Source of the DNA: CAVXXD01 sp963765625 | GTDB lineage: Bacteria; Actinomycetota; Geothermincolia; Geothermincolales; Geothermincolaceae | Reading direction: 5' to 3' | Length of the DNA: 64,000 nt | Assembly: GCA_963765625.1 (NCBI GenBank) | Contig: CAVXXD010000005.1 | Span: 186,001-250,000, forward strand | Notes under the pieces: generated by a model | The model's input: the letters and a program-made list of their open reading frames with translations, nothing else | Database searches by the model: none | What the model was told of the DNA's origin: nothing | Shown: positions 23,727 to 33,500 of the stretch, piece after piece | Position numbering within the stretch: position 1 is the first letter of the stretch | How the letters are laid out: each line of letters opens with the position of its first letter | Made by a program: the position numbers and the translations under genes

Positions 23727-24470
23727 CTAGTCACCTGCTTGATCTTCCTCCCCGGAAACAGGTTCAGCAATGGTTTTCCGCAATTCACTGATCCGGTCCT
23801 CCAGAAGATTGATCTTGGTGACAACGAACTTCCTGGCGGCCTGGTCCAGCCCTTCACGCATCAAGGCCAAACGGTAGTAGTCCAGTTGCTCCCGCAGGGC
23901 AGCAATGGCTCCGGCCGGGTCTCCCAGGGCGTTGCTGGTCACGGCGATCCCGGCGGTCAGGTACATCATGTCCACGAATTCCAGCCGCTTGCCGATGGCT
24001 TCCCGGTAGGCCTCCCGGGCTTGTTGGTATTTTTCCTGCCTCATGTAGAGGTCGGCCAGGCTGGCGTAAAGATCGCCGTTGTCCGGGTTGTTGGCTATCC
24101 CCTCCAGGGTGAAATCTATGGCCTCCTGCTCGCTGCCGGCGTAGAAGATGGTCGCTCCGCCCACGTAATACGCGTCGATATAGTGGGGGTCGAGGTAGCT
24201 TATCAGCTTATAATACGGGATCAGCTCGGATTCAGAGCTGAGGCTTTCATAATAGCCGTGATGGAGGCTTTCCGTCCTGATCCAGAGGACGTAGGCCAGG
24301 AACTGCCTGACACCACCGAGAAAGTCCAGGTAGTTGACGCTGGCGGAAGCCCCCTCGCCGGCCCGGCTTTCCTCGCCGCCCAGGTCCGACCGCCCCAAAG
24401 CCACCTGTGCGAAAGAGCCCGCCAGGATAAGAGCGGCCAGGATGACGCAGAGAACAGCCCTCTTCCTCAA
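23727..24470 (-). CDS. Secreted or membrane-anchored TPR protein of the pilus ABC transporter cluster
   Basis: The N terminus is a signal peptide or anchor (VLCVILAALILAGSFAQVALG). The 247-residue protein then has tetratricopeptide-like repeats: DPHYIDAYYVGGATIFYAG, NPDNGDLYASLADLYMRQEKYQQAREAYREAI and a third near ALGDPAGAIAALREQL. The TTG at 24470 overlaps the stop of the permease gene, so it is translationally coupled to the ABC transporter. Its function is not known; an assembly or docking role beside the transporter is likely. Confidence 0.7.
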   Translation of the reverse strand: MRKRAVLCVILAALILAGSFAQVALGRSDLGGEESRAGEGASASVNYLDFLGGVRQFLAYVLWIRTESLHHGYYESLSSESELIPYYKLISYLDPHYIDAYYVGGATIFYAGSEQEAIDFTLEGIANNPDNGDLYASLADLYMRQEKYQQAREAYREAIGKRLEFVDMMYLTAGIAVTSNALGDPAGAIAALREQLDYYRLALMREGLDQAARKFVVTKINLLEDRISELRKTIAEPVSGEEDQAGD

Positions 24471-25252
24471 ATCTCCTTCCTCCGGAATATCTCTCCACCG
24501 ATGAGGATGAAGACGGTGGAGAAGACGGCTGCCAGGATGGCCAGCATGAGCATGTCCAGGGCGGTGACGGGGTAGGTCCTCTCCCCGTGCGCCACCGTCT
24601 CGTTTATGTTGAAGAAGCTCAGGTTGGGCAGGATGTAATAGAAGAGCCCGGCTATCCCCCGCAGCAGGAAGTTGTGGGCACCGTCGGCCATTATGTCGTG
24701 CAGGAACTCACCTTTCAGGTGGCAGACCACGTAGAAGGCGGTGGTCCCGAAGAAGGAGACCACCGGGCTGGCGAAGGTGGTCAGCATGAGGGTGAAGGCC
24801 GCCAGTATGGCCGACTCCATGTATATGGCCAGCACTGCTTTGTACAGCCCGGGGTTGAAGACGTTGAACTTGAGATAGATAAAAGCCACCGCCACCAGCC
24901 AGGAGAAGGCCAGGGTGACCGCCATCACCAGCATCACCCCGGTATAACGGCCAGTGTAATACGTCCAGCGGGAGATCGGCTTGGAGAGGATGTAGTAGAC
25001 GGCCCGCCGCTCGACTTCCACGGAGATGGCCATTGCCGCCAGGACCACGGTCAGCACCAGGGACATCAGGGAGATGAGGCCGAGGAAGCCGTCGCGCATG
25101 AGGTCTATCTGCACGCCCACCCGCGCGCTGGGCAGGACCGGCACCATCAGGACCAGTATCAGGGTAATGGCCACCAGCGCATAATAGAGCTTGCGGTGTA
25201 CGGCATCTTCGATGACGCTGCGCACGATGGCGGTGAAAGCCCGGAGCCTCAT
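24467..25252 (-). CDS. ABC transporter permease, ABC-2 type
   Basis: The 261-residue protein has six hydrophobic segments in the ABC-2/NosY-like pattern: AVHRKLYYALVAITLILVL first, then a cytoplasmic elbow, then VERRAVYYILSKPISRW, a short motif typical of this family. The ATG at 25252 overlaps the ATPase stop by four bases (ATGA); the longer frame upstream is the shadow of the ATPase. It forms one unit with the ATPase and the TPR gene, placed between pilT and pilC. Confidence 0.85.
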   Translation of the reverse strand: MRLRAFTAIVRSVIEDAVHRKLYYALVAITLILVLMVPVLPSARVGVQIDLMRDGFLGLISLMSLVLTVVLAAMAISVEVERRAVYYILSKPISRWTYYTGRYTGVMLVMAVTLAFSWLVAVAFIYLKFNVFNPGLYKAVLAIYMESAILAAFTLMLTTFASPVVSFFGTTAFYVVCHLKGEFLHDIMADGAHNFLLRGIAGLFYYILPNLSFFNINETVAHGERTYPVTALDMLMLAILAAVFSTVFILIGGEIFRRKEI

Positions 25253-26178
25253 TCCCTTTCCCTCCTGCTGCTGACGTGCGCCAGAAAATACTCCTCCAGG
25301 GTGATCCTTCGAGGCTTGACCTCGAGGATGCGCGCCGGCTTCGTCGACAGTTCCCGCAGGAATAGATCGAGATTGGGGCGGGGCACGATGAACCCGGGAG
25401 CGCCTTCCGTCTTCCTGGCCCCCAGCAGCTCGAGCTTTTCTGCCTCCAGTTCTTCTTCTCCATCCAGGGTGACCTGATAAGTCTCCTCCCGGCCCAGCAG
25501 GTCGGATATGGAGCCCTGGGCCACCTCCCTGCCCCGGTCGATGATGCAGAGGTGGTCGCATATCTCTTCCACTTCGGAGAGCTGGTGGGAGCTTAAAAGA
25601 ATGGTGGTCCCCTGCTCACTGGTATCCTGCAGGATCTTCCGGACCTCCATCTTTCCCAGGGGATCAAGCCCGGTGGAGGGTTCATCCAGGATCAGCAGCG
25701 AGGGCTGGTTTAACAGCGCCTGGGCGATGCCCAGCCTCTGCAGCATACCTTTGGAGAAACGGCTGAGTGCCAGGTCGCGCTCCCTGGAAAGCCCTACTAG
25801 AGACAGTAGGTGGGAGACACGCACGTCAATCTCGGGATCCGGCATGTACATCAGCCTGCCCAGGTAGCGCAGGATACGGTTGGGCGTCAGGTAATAATAG
25901 AAATACGGCTGTTCCGGCAGGAACCCCATGCGCTGCCGCGCCCGGGGCTCGCGCCAGTCGTCCCCGAAGATGCGCACCTCCCCTTCGTCTGGAACGAGGA
26001 AGTCCATGATTATCTTGAGGGTGGTGGTTTTACCCGCTCCGTTGGGGCCCAGCAAGCCCATCACCTTTCCGGCAGGCAGAGTGAAGCTCAGCCCGTTCAA
26101 GGCCTGACGGCGCTCCTTGTGAAAACCTATGCGATAGCTCTTGCCCAGGCTCTTGACGTCAAGTGCCACATCGGACAT
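25249..26178 (-). CDS. ABC transporter ATP-binding protein
   Basis: The ATPase has Walker A GLLGPNGAGKTT near residue 45, the signature LSRFSKGMLQRLG, Walker B LLILDEPSTGLD, and the H-loop LLSSHQLSEVE. The 309 residues include a C-terminal extension of about 80, as in the CcmA/NatA-type exporters. With the permease and TPR gene it sits inside the pilus locus, as the PilG-PilH-PilI transporter does in Myxococcus xanthus. The substrate is unknown. Confidence 0.9.
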   Translation of the reverse strand: MSDVALDVKSLGKSYRIGFHKERRQALNGLSFTLPAGKVMGLLGPNGAGKTTTLKIIMDFLVPDEGEVRIFGDDWREPRARQRMGFLPEQPYFYYYLTPNRILRYLGRLMYMPDPEIDVRVSHLLSLVGLSRERDLALSRFSKGMLQRLGIAQALLNQPSLLILDEPSTGLDPLGKMEVRKILQDTSEQGTTILLSSHQLSEVEEICDHLCIIDRGREVAQGSISDLLGREETYQVTLDGEEELEAEKLELLGARKTEGAPGFIVPRPNLDLFLRELSTKPARILEVKPRRITLEEYFLAHVSSRRERE

Positions 26179-26195
26179 CCAGGTTTGCCTCCCGA

Positions 26196-27272
26196 TCAGC
26201 CGATCAGACGTTGCATCTCGTCACGGTTGGCGCAGCGGGCCATGGCTACCTCGAAAGATACGATGCCGTTCTTGTAGAGAGCGGCGATAGAGTGGTCCAT
26301 AGTCTGCATGCGATATTGTCCGCCCGCCTGCATGGCTGAGTAGATCTGGTGGGTTTTGCCTTCCCGGATCATGTTGCGGATGGCCGAGGTGGCGATCATG
26401 ATCTCCACCGCCGGAACCCGGCCCTTGCCGTCACGTGTAGGCAGGAGCTGCTGGGTGATGATGGCCTGCGTCGTGCCCGCGAGCTGGATGCGCACTTGCG
26501 CTTGCTGGTAGGTGGGGAAGACGTCGATGATGCGGTCGATGGTCTGGGGGGCATCCTGGGTATGCAGGGTGGCGAATACCAGGTGGCCGGTTTCCGCCGA
26601 GGTTAAAGCGGTGGATATGGTTTCCAGGTCTCGCATCTCACCCACCAGGATAACATCGGGGTCCTGGCGCAATACATACTTCAAGGCATTGCCGAAAGAA
26701 TGGGTGTCCGCGCCGACTTCGCGCTGGTTGATGATGCAGCGTTTGTGAACGTGGAGGAACTCGATAGGGTCCTCGACGGTGATGATGTGGTCGTTGCGGG
26801 TCTCGTTGATCAGGTCGATAATGGCGGCCAGCGTGGTGGATTTGCCCTGGCCGGTGGGCCCCGTGACCAGGACGAAACCGCGTGGCAACTGGGTGAGGTC
26901 CTTGATTACCGGAGGCATGTTTAGCTCCTCCACCGTCTTGATGCGATAAGGGATGATGCGGAAGGCGGCGCCCAGGCTGTTTCTCTGGAAGTAGGCGTTG
27001 ACCCTGAACCGGGCGCTGCCCGGCACCGAGTAGGAGAGGTCGTATTCCAGGTTGGCTTCCAGCTGCTCCCTCTGGCGGGCCGTGAGGATGCTGTAGATCA
27101 TGTCCCGCGTGTCGTTGCCGGTAAGCCTGGGGTACTCCTCGATCCGCTGCAGTACGCCGTTGATGCGCATGACCGGTGGTGCTCCCACGGTTATGTGTAG
27201 GTCGGAAGCCCCACGGACCAGGACTTCTTCCAGCATTTCGTTGATATCGATCTTCTTCTTGGTCGTGGTCAA
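26196..27272 (-). CDS. pilT: Pilus retraction ATPase PilT
   Basis: PilT powers depolymerisation of the pilus and twitching. The 358-residue protein has Walker A GPTGQGKST, the Asp box ITVEDPIEFLH, Walker B LVGEMRDLETI, and His boxes in ATLHTQDAPQ and HLVF, plus the C-terminal AIRNMIREGKTHQI, which corresponds to the retraction motif AIRNLIRE. I chose the TTG at 27272 because GGGAGG lies eight bases before it and the product then starts with a PilT-like KKKIDINEML; an ATG at 27320 has no ribosome site. Confidence 0.95.
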   Translation of the reverse strand: MTTTKKKIDINEMLEEVLVRGASDLHITVGAPPVMRINGVLQRIEEYPRLTGNDTRDMIYSILTARQREQLEANLEYDLSYSVPGSARFRVNAYFQRNSLGAAFRIIPYRIKTVEELNMPPVIKDLTQLPRGFVLVTGPTGQGKSTTLAAIIDLINETRNDHIITVEDPIEFLHVHKRCIINQREVGADTHSFGNALKYVLRQDPDVILVGEMRDLETISTALTSAETGHLVFATLHTQDAPQTIDRIIDVFPTYQQAQVRIQLAGTTQAIITQQLLPTRDGKGRVPAVEIMIATSAIRNMIREGKTHQIYSAMQAGGQYRMQTMDHSIAALYKNGIVSFEVAMARCANRDEMQRLIG

Positions 27273-27363
27273 TTCAAAAACCTCCCTTATCCGGCAAGCC
27301 GCCTCGAAGACATTCGACAATCCGTAGAAATATTATAAACCAATCTCCCTCGTAAAGCATGGG

Positions 27364-29022
27364 CTACATAACAACCCTCAACACTTCATCCAGTGAAGTC
27401 ACGCCCTGCAGCACCTTGGCAAAACCGTCCTCTCTCAGGGTTACCATTCCCTCGGCTTTCGCCAGTTTGGCGATCTCGATATGCGGAGCGTTCTTGGCCA
27501 CCAGTTTCTCGATCTCCTCGCTGACCCTCAATATCTCGTAGACTCCGACCCGCCCCTTGAACCCGGTATTGTTGCAGGCTGCGCAACCGACCGGTTTATA
27601 GAGCGTCATTTTTTCCTGTATGGGAAACCTGATCTCCTGGAGGTATTTCTCCTCCGGCTCGATGGGCTCCTTGCAGCGCTCGCATAACCTGCGGGTAAGA
27701 CGCTGAGAGGTGATGCAATCGATGGCTGAGGCGATGAGGAAAGGTTCGATGCCCATCTCCAGCAGGCGGGTCAGGGCGCTGGGGGCATCATTGGTGTGCA
27801 GGGTAGCCAGCACCAGGTGCCCGGTGAGGGCCGACTCGATGGCGATCTGGGCCGATTCCTGGTCACGGATCTCACCAACCAGGATGATGTCGGGGTCACA
27901 GCGGAGGAAAGAGCGCAGGGCTCCCGCGAAGGTCAGCCCGGCCTGGTAATGCACCTGCACCTGGTTGATAAGGGGAAGCCGGTACTCCACCGGGTCCTCC
28001 ACCGTCATGATGTTCTTGGCGATATCGTTCAGGACGTTAAGGGTGGCGTACAGGGTGGTGGTCTTGCCGCTGCCCGTAGGCCCGGTGACCATGATGGCGC
28101 CATAGGGCTTGGTAAAGCTTTCCTTGAAGTTGTCGAGAGATTCGGGCGTAAAGCCCAGGTCCGACAGGGTCAACAGCGCATTGCTCTTGTCCAGGATGCG
28201 CAGCACCACTTTCTCGCCGTGGATGGTGGGGAGAGACGCGACACGGATATCCACGGGCTTCCCCAGCACGTCCATGGCGGCCCTGCCGTCCTGGGGCAGT
28301 CGCTTCTCGGCGATGTTCATGTCCGCCATGACCTTGATCCTGGCAACCACGCCCGGCTGGAGCTTCTTGGGAGAACGCCTGATCTGGTGGAGCACGCCGT
28401 CTATGCGGTAGCGGATACGTACGTCGTCCTCCATGGGCTCGATGTGGATGTCGCTGGCCCTTTCCCGAACGCCCTCGCTGATCAGCAGGTTCACGTACTT
28501 GACGATCGGGGCCTCAGCCGCCGCGTCGTCGCTCTCGTCGATATCTTCGATGTCGTCATCAAGCTCGCTCAGGTCGATGTTGGTATCGGTTCGGCAGAAT
28601 CGATTGATGGCGCCGATGATGTCGTCCTTGGTGCTGACGGCAGGCTCGACTTCCAGGCCGGTCATGATACGTATGTCGTCCAGGGCAAAGACGTTGGTGG
28701 GGTCGGCCATGGCCACCAGCAGCTTGCCGTCCTCTATGGAGATGGGGATTATGTTGTATTTGCGGGCCGTCTCGGCGTCCACCAGGGACGTGGCGGCGAT
28801 GTCCACCTGGTAACTGCTGAGGTCGACGTACTTCATGCCGATCTGCTGTGCCAGGATGGCGGTGAGTGCCCCTTCGCTGACTATCTTCAGCTCTATGAGT
28901 ACGCGGCCCAGAGACTTGCCGCTGGCTTGCTGCTTCTCCAGCGCTTCGGCCAGCTGGTCTTCGTTTATGATCTGGTTCTGAAGCAGGATCTGTCCGAGTT
29001 TGTCCTGTTTAGGCTTTTCCAT
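27364..29022 (-). CDS. pilB: Pilus extension ATPase PilB
   Basis: PilB (GspE family) powers pilin polymerisation. The 552-residue protein has the N-terminal MshEN domain (LGQILLQNQIINEDQLAEAL and RVLIELKIVSEGAL), Walker A GPTGSGKTTT, Asp box TVEDPVEYRL, Walker B ILVGEIRDQES, His box LATLHTNDAPS, and a tetracysteine zinc site (CERCKEP and CAACNNTG). MshEN domains often bind cyclic di-GMP in other bacteria; whether the key residues are kept here needs an alignment. The ATG lies 14 bases inside aroE. Confidence 0.96.
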   Translation of the reverse strand: MEKPKQDKLGQILLQNQIINEDQLAEALEKQQASGKSLGRVLIELKIVSEGALTAILAQQIGMKYVDLSSYQVDIAATSLVDAETARKYNIIPISIEDGKLLVAMADPTNVFALDDIRIMTGLEVEPAVSTKDDIIGAINRFCRTDTNIDLSELDDDIEDIDESDDAAAEAPIVKYVNLLISEGVRERASDIHIEPMEDDVRIRYRIDGVLHQIRRSPKKLQPGVVARIKVMADMNIAEKRLPQDGRAAMDVLGKPVDIRVASLPTIHGEKVVLRILDKSNALLTLSDLGFTPESLDNFKESFTKPYGAIMVTGPTGSGKTTTLYATLNVLNDIAKNIMTVEDPVEYRLPLINQVQVHYQAGLTFAGALRSFLRCDPDIILVGEIRDQESAQIAIESALTGHLVLATLHTNDAPSALTRLLEMGIEPFLIASAIDCITSQRLTRRLCERCKEPIEPEEKYLQEIRFPIQEKMTLYKPVGCAACNNTGFKGRVGVYEILRVSEEIEKLVAKNAPHIEIAKLAKAEGMVTLREDGFAKVLQGVTSLDEVLRVVM

Positions 29023-29896
29023 CCCGTCCTCCCGCGCACAACCTTCCGCTCATCAATTCCTCCTCGAGGGCACGACGCATCTTGGCCAGGGGCGGCTCTG
29101 TCCCCGTCCATATGCGGAAAGATCCCGCCGCCTGGTACAGGAGCATGGGGCGGCCGTTCACGGCCATCGCCCCCCTCTTCTCGGCCTCCCGCAAGAAGGC
29201 CGAGCGGTGCGCCAGGTAGCCCAGGTCCAGTGCTACCTGCCCCGGAGTGAACATGCCGTAGTCGACGGGCAGTTCACCCGGTACGTCCCGATCAAGGGGA
29301 GTGGAGTTCACTATACAGGAGCATTCCCGCAATACGCGAGCTCCAGCTTCCTCATATTCCTGGATGTATATTTCGTCAAAGATGCCTTTACTCTTTAAGA
29401 TTCCTCGCAATTCCTCCGCCCTTTCCCTGCTGCGGTTGAAAATATGGAGCGAGTCGGCCCCCATTCGGGATAGCGCCAGGGCGGCCGCCCTGGCCGCTCC
29501 GCCCGCGCCGATCAGGAACGCCGGCCCCGCCGGGTCGGCCCCTGCTTCCCGCAGAGAGCGCAGGAGGCCTTCGGCGTCGGTGTTGTAACCGATCATCATG
29601 TCCCCCTCGTAACTGACGGTGTTCACTGCGCCCAGGACCAGGGCGTCATCTCTCACCTCGTCCACCAGCCCACAGGCTTCCACCTTATGGGGGATGGTTA
29701 CGTTCAAGCCGCGGAAGCCGGAGGAGCGCAACCCCTCAAGCGCCGGCTTCAGACAACCCGGCTCCACCCTGAGGGGCAGGTAGGCCCAGTTCAGGCCGAG
29801 AGCCTCGAAGGCGGCATTGTGCATGGCGGGAGAAGGCGATCTGCCGATATCCCCGCCCACCAGGCCCGTCAGAACCGTCTGTCCGTCTATCCTCAT
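29009..29896 (-). CDS. aroE: Shikimate dehydrogenase
   Basis: It reduces 3-dehydroshikimate with NADPH. The 295-residue protein has the substrate segment IGRSPSPAMHNAAFEALGL, FRGLNVTIPHKVEA with the catalytic lysine, GAVNTV, and the NADP fold FLIGAGGAARAAALAL with NRSRERAEEL. The ATG at 29896 gives the normal start (MRIDGQTVLTGLVGG); the longer frame upstream is not supported. The gene ends inside pilB, so shikimate and pilus genes share a transcript here. Confidence 0.95.
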   Translation of the reverse strand: MRIDGQTVLTGLVGGDIGRSPSPAMHNAAFEALGLNWAYLPLRVEPGCLKPALEGLRSSGFRGLNVTIPHKVEACGLVDEVRDDALVLGAVNTVSYEGDMMIGYNTDAEGLLRSLREAGADPAGPAFLIGAGGAARAAALALSRMGADSLHIFNRSRERAEELRGILKSKGIFDEIYIQEYEEAGARVLRECSCIVNSTPLDRDVPGELPVDYGMFTPGQVALDLGYLAHRSAFLREAEKRGAMAVNGRPMLLYQAAGSFRIWTGTEPPLAKMRRALEEELMSGRLCAGGRDGKA

Positions 29897-29996
29897 GTGG
29901 TACTCCGGGTTCCTTTCTTTCCTTTGATTATACTCTCCGAGCACAGCCCGGCAGACCGGAGAAATAGCGGTCACGGTACGAGATTTTCCGGAGGTC

Positions 29997-30530
29997 TTAC
30001 TTGTCGAGGGTCTTGAGGATGTCGTACAGCAGGCCAAGGAGGACCTTCTTGACGTCTTCCTTTTCCTTGGCATCGCAGGCGATGATCTGGATCTCTCCAT
30101 CCATGTTCAGTTCCTTGCGGATCTTCTCGATGATGGAGTCCTTGTCGTTCTCGGGAATGCTCCTGGCCCCGATCACGTATGGGGTATCGGACAGTGTGGC
30201 AAAGAACTCCAGGATGCGCCGGGCTTCCGCGAAGGTCTCGTCCCTGCTGGCATCGACCATGATGATGTAACCCAGCATGCCTTCGGAGAGGATCTGCCAC
30301 ATGAAATCGAAACGCTCCTGTCCTGGAGTTCCGAAGAGGTACAGGACGATGTCCTTGGATATGGTGATGCGGCCGAAGTCCATGGCCACGGTGGTTTCCT
30401 GTTTTACGGAACGGGTATGGTCGGATATCGACCTCTCAGTGGAGACTATGGCGATCTCCGAGATGGTCTTGATGAATGTCGTCTTACCGGCACTGAAGGG
30501 ACCGGTCACAACGATCTTGAATGAACGCAA
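29997..30530 (-). CDS. Small Ras-like GTPase of the MglA/CvnD (COG2229-like) type
   Basis: The 177-residue protein is a stand-alone small GTPase: G1 VVTGPFSAGKTTFIK at residues 6-20, a switch I threonine in QETTVAMDFG, G3 LFGTPGQERF, then MVDASRD. The G4 position (usually NKxD) reads IGARSIPEND, so the normal guanine-recognition motif is not visible. The start is a TTG at 30530 with AAGGAG upstream. It follows the 1465-aa DUF4388 gene by 12 bases and three Roadblock genes further upstream, the usual GTPase and Roadblock pairing seen in MglA/MglB and conservons. Confidence 0.88.
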   Translation of the reverse strand: MRSFKIVVTGPFSAGKTTFIKTISEIAIVSTERSISDHTRSVKQETTVAMDFGRITISKDIVLYLFGTPGQERFDFMWQILSEGMLGYIIMVDASRDETFAEARRILEFFATLSDTPYVIGARSIPENDKDSIIEKIRKELNMDGEIQIIACDAKEKEDVKKVLLGLLYDILKTLDK

Positions 30531-30542
30531 TTACCCTACTCC

Positions 30543-33500
30543 TTACAGTTTCTTGATCCCATCGATGATGCGCACGATGATGCCCTTGGTGACAGTCTTG
30601 TCGCGCTTCACCTTGGGGACCGGTTTTCCCTTGGCCATTTCCTGCATAGGGCTCTCTCCTTCCTTTACGGGCGTCCCGGGCTTGACCGGGATCTTGATCT
30701 TCTTGGTCGGCTGAGGGGCTCCGGCACCGGTCAGTTCCGCCAGTTCCCTCTCCAGCGAGAAGGAGCCTGTGTCATAAGACTTCTGTCCTCCCGGAGCAGC
30801 CTCTTCAAACTCAAGAGCCTGTTCCATGGCCGGCGACGCGGTCGCAGCCACCTGGGGCTCCTCTAATGTTTTCGGCACGACATCCTCTTTCACCTCGGGG
30901 ATATTTGCCGTGGGGGGTGCGCCTGCCGCAGCGGAAGGCCGGGCCACCGCCCTGGGCGCAGCCGTCGGCCTGGGCGCAGCGGCCACAGGCGGGGCCTCAA
31001 TGGGCGGCACGGGCGTGGGTACGGTGGCGGCGGGCGCTACGGGCTCCGGCCTCGGCGCAGCGGCCACAGGCGGGGCCTCCATGGGCGGCACGGGCGTGGG
31101 TACGGTGGCGGCGGGCGCTACGGGCTCCGGCATAGGCGCAGCGGCCACAGGCGGGGCCTCCATGGGCGGCACGGGCGTGGGTACGGTGGCGGCGGGCGCT
31201 ACGGGCTCCGGCATAGGCGCAGCGGCCACAGGCGGGGCCTCCAGCTCGGGCTCCGGCATAGGCGCAGCGGCCACAGGCGGGGCCTCCATGGCCGGCACGG
31301 GCGTGGGTACGGTGGCGGCGGGCGCTACGGGCTCCGGCATAGGCGCAGCGGCCACAGGCGGGGCCTCCAGCGAGCGCTCCAGCAACTCCAACTCCATCTC
31401 GGTAGTCTGTGGCGCGGCGGGAGCCGGGGCCTCTTCAACCGTCTCCGTAGCCCCCAGGAGGTTCTCCAGCATGTCCAGCTCGCCGGCCTGTGGCGCGGTA
31501 GGAGCCTCTGCCTCCTCCACCGCTTCCGGCATATCGATTATGCGTTCCAGCATGTCCAATTCGGAGGGCTGGGGCCCGGTGGCAACCGGTGTTTCCTCCT
31601 CCACCGTTTCCGGCGCCTCCAGGAGGTGCTCCAGCATGTCCATGTCGTAGGGGGCAGGCGCGGCATAAGGTGAAGGTTCGGGAGAAACGGTGGGTGCGCT
31701 GGGCGCTTCCGCCACTTCCGGCGCTCCCATCAGGTGTTCCAGCATGTCCAATTCGGAGGGCTGCGCGGCAGGTTCGGGCTCTTCGAAGACCACGGCCCTC
31801 TCCGGCGCCTCCTCCGTTACTTCCGCCGCTTCCATGAACTGTTCCATCATCTCGGTCTCGGACGGTCCGGTTACAGCGGGGGCCGCCGGCTCAGATTCCT
31901 CGAGGACGACGGCCGGCTCAGGGACCTCCTCTGCCGTCTCCTCTTCCGCCAGGCTCTTCTCGATCTCTTCTATGTCGGTGAGGATATCCTCCTCGAGGGC
32001 GATTTCTTCTCCAGAAAACAGCTCCTTCTCCAGAGCGGCTAGATCGTCTTCCAGCCCTTCCAATCCTTCCAGCTCTTCAGGCAGCCGGGCGACTTTCTCT
32101 TCAGCTTCCTCGACGGCCGGGGCAGCCCCGGAGATGGCTTCTCCGGCTTCGTAGTCGACCAGCATGTCGTCTTCCAGTTCCTTGATGCTCAAGCTCTCCG
32201 ATGGCGCGCCGGCAGCCGTAGCCCCTACCTCCACGGGTACCCTGGCTTCTTCCATGGGCTCTGTCACTTCTTCTAACCTGGTGGCCGCATCTGCCGCCGT
32301 CTCCAGCTCGACCAGGTCCTCCTCGATCACTCCCTCCAGCATATCCATCTCGAGTTCCTCGATGCGGAGGAAGGTGTCGTCGATGACAGGCGCTTTGGCC
32401 TTTTCAGCCCCGGCCTGTTCCGCTTCCTCGGTCACGGACGCCGGCGCGGCCACAGCTGGTTCCAACGGCTCCGCCTCTTCCCCAACGTCCTCGAGCATCT
32501 CTTCTTCGAGCAGCTCGATGGGGTCCCGGGTGGAAGTGAAACCGGCTGCGCGAGGATGCCCTTCGGCTATTCCGGTCCCCTCCAGGGCTTCCTCGTCCTC
32601 GATCGTGCCGGTGCCATAATCTCGCGACGTCCTCTCCGCCATGGCGACGGATGCTTCCGTGTCCCCCATGCGGTCCCTGAGGCTCTCGGCCATGTCCGGC
32701 CCCAGTTCTTCCACCAACTTCTCGATGGAGATACTGCCGGTGGGCCTCTTCAGGCTGACGACGTTCTCGCCGTAGACATTCTCGCCTTCTTCTTCCCCCT
32801 GTTCGCCGCCCCGGAACGCGGCGCCCAGGATTTTGGTGGGGTCGATGCCGCGCCCTCCCGGGACGCCTATCTCCGCCTTGCCGGACGGCAGTCCCCCCAC
32901 CAGGTCGTCCTCAGCTTCATGCCGGTGGGATATACGGTCAAGGTGTCCGCTCCACTCCATGGGGATCTCTTCCGGCTCCATCTCGGCCGGGCTTTCCTGG
33001 TCCGCGAGCTTGCCGATCTTCCCGTATCTTTTCTCGAGGTAGGCGCGTTTGGCCGCCTGGGCCTCGATGCTCTCTTCGGTTATGCTCTTGTGGTGGTAGG
33101 AAGGCGGCTGCTTCTCTCCGGCAGCGGCGTCCGCGCCAGGCGCCTCCTCCTCTTTTTCCCCGAGGCCCATGCCTTCCGGCAGGAGGGAGATGATCTTTTC
33201 CTTGAGGATGTTCAGTTCTTCTTCCTTTTCCCCCAGCTTTATCTCGGCGACGGCTTCCTGGCTGTCTTCAAGGGTAGCCCCCCTCATCTCGCTTATCGCG
33301 CTGGTCTCTTCCGCCTCTATCTCCTCAAGCAACTTCTTGCCCACGCCTGGCAGGTCACCCAGACCTTCCAGCGGTATCTCCTCCAAGGCTCCTTCTACCC
33401 CGGCGGGAGCTTCGGCCTCCTCTTCCGTTTCCAGCACGTCCGACAGCATATCCGCTTCAAGTTCTTCCACCTGGCCCAACGGCTCGGACGCCGCCTGTTC

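Noticed and set aside
30960..31372. A CRISPR-like array
   Set aside because: The repeats are in frame, encode a regular 27-residue unit and have no unique spacers.
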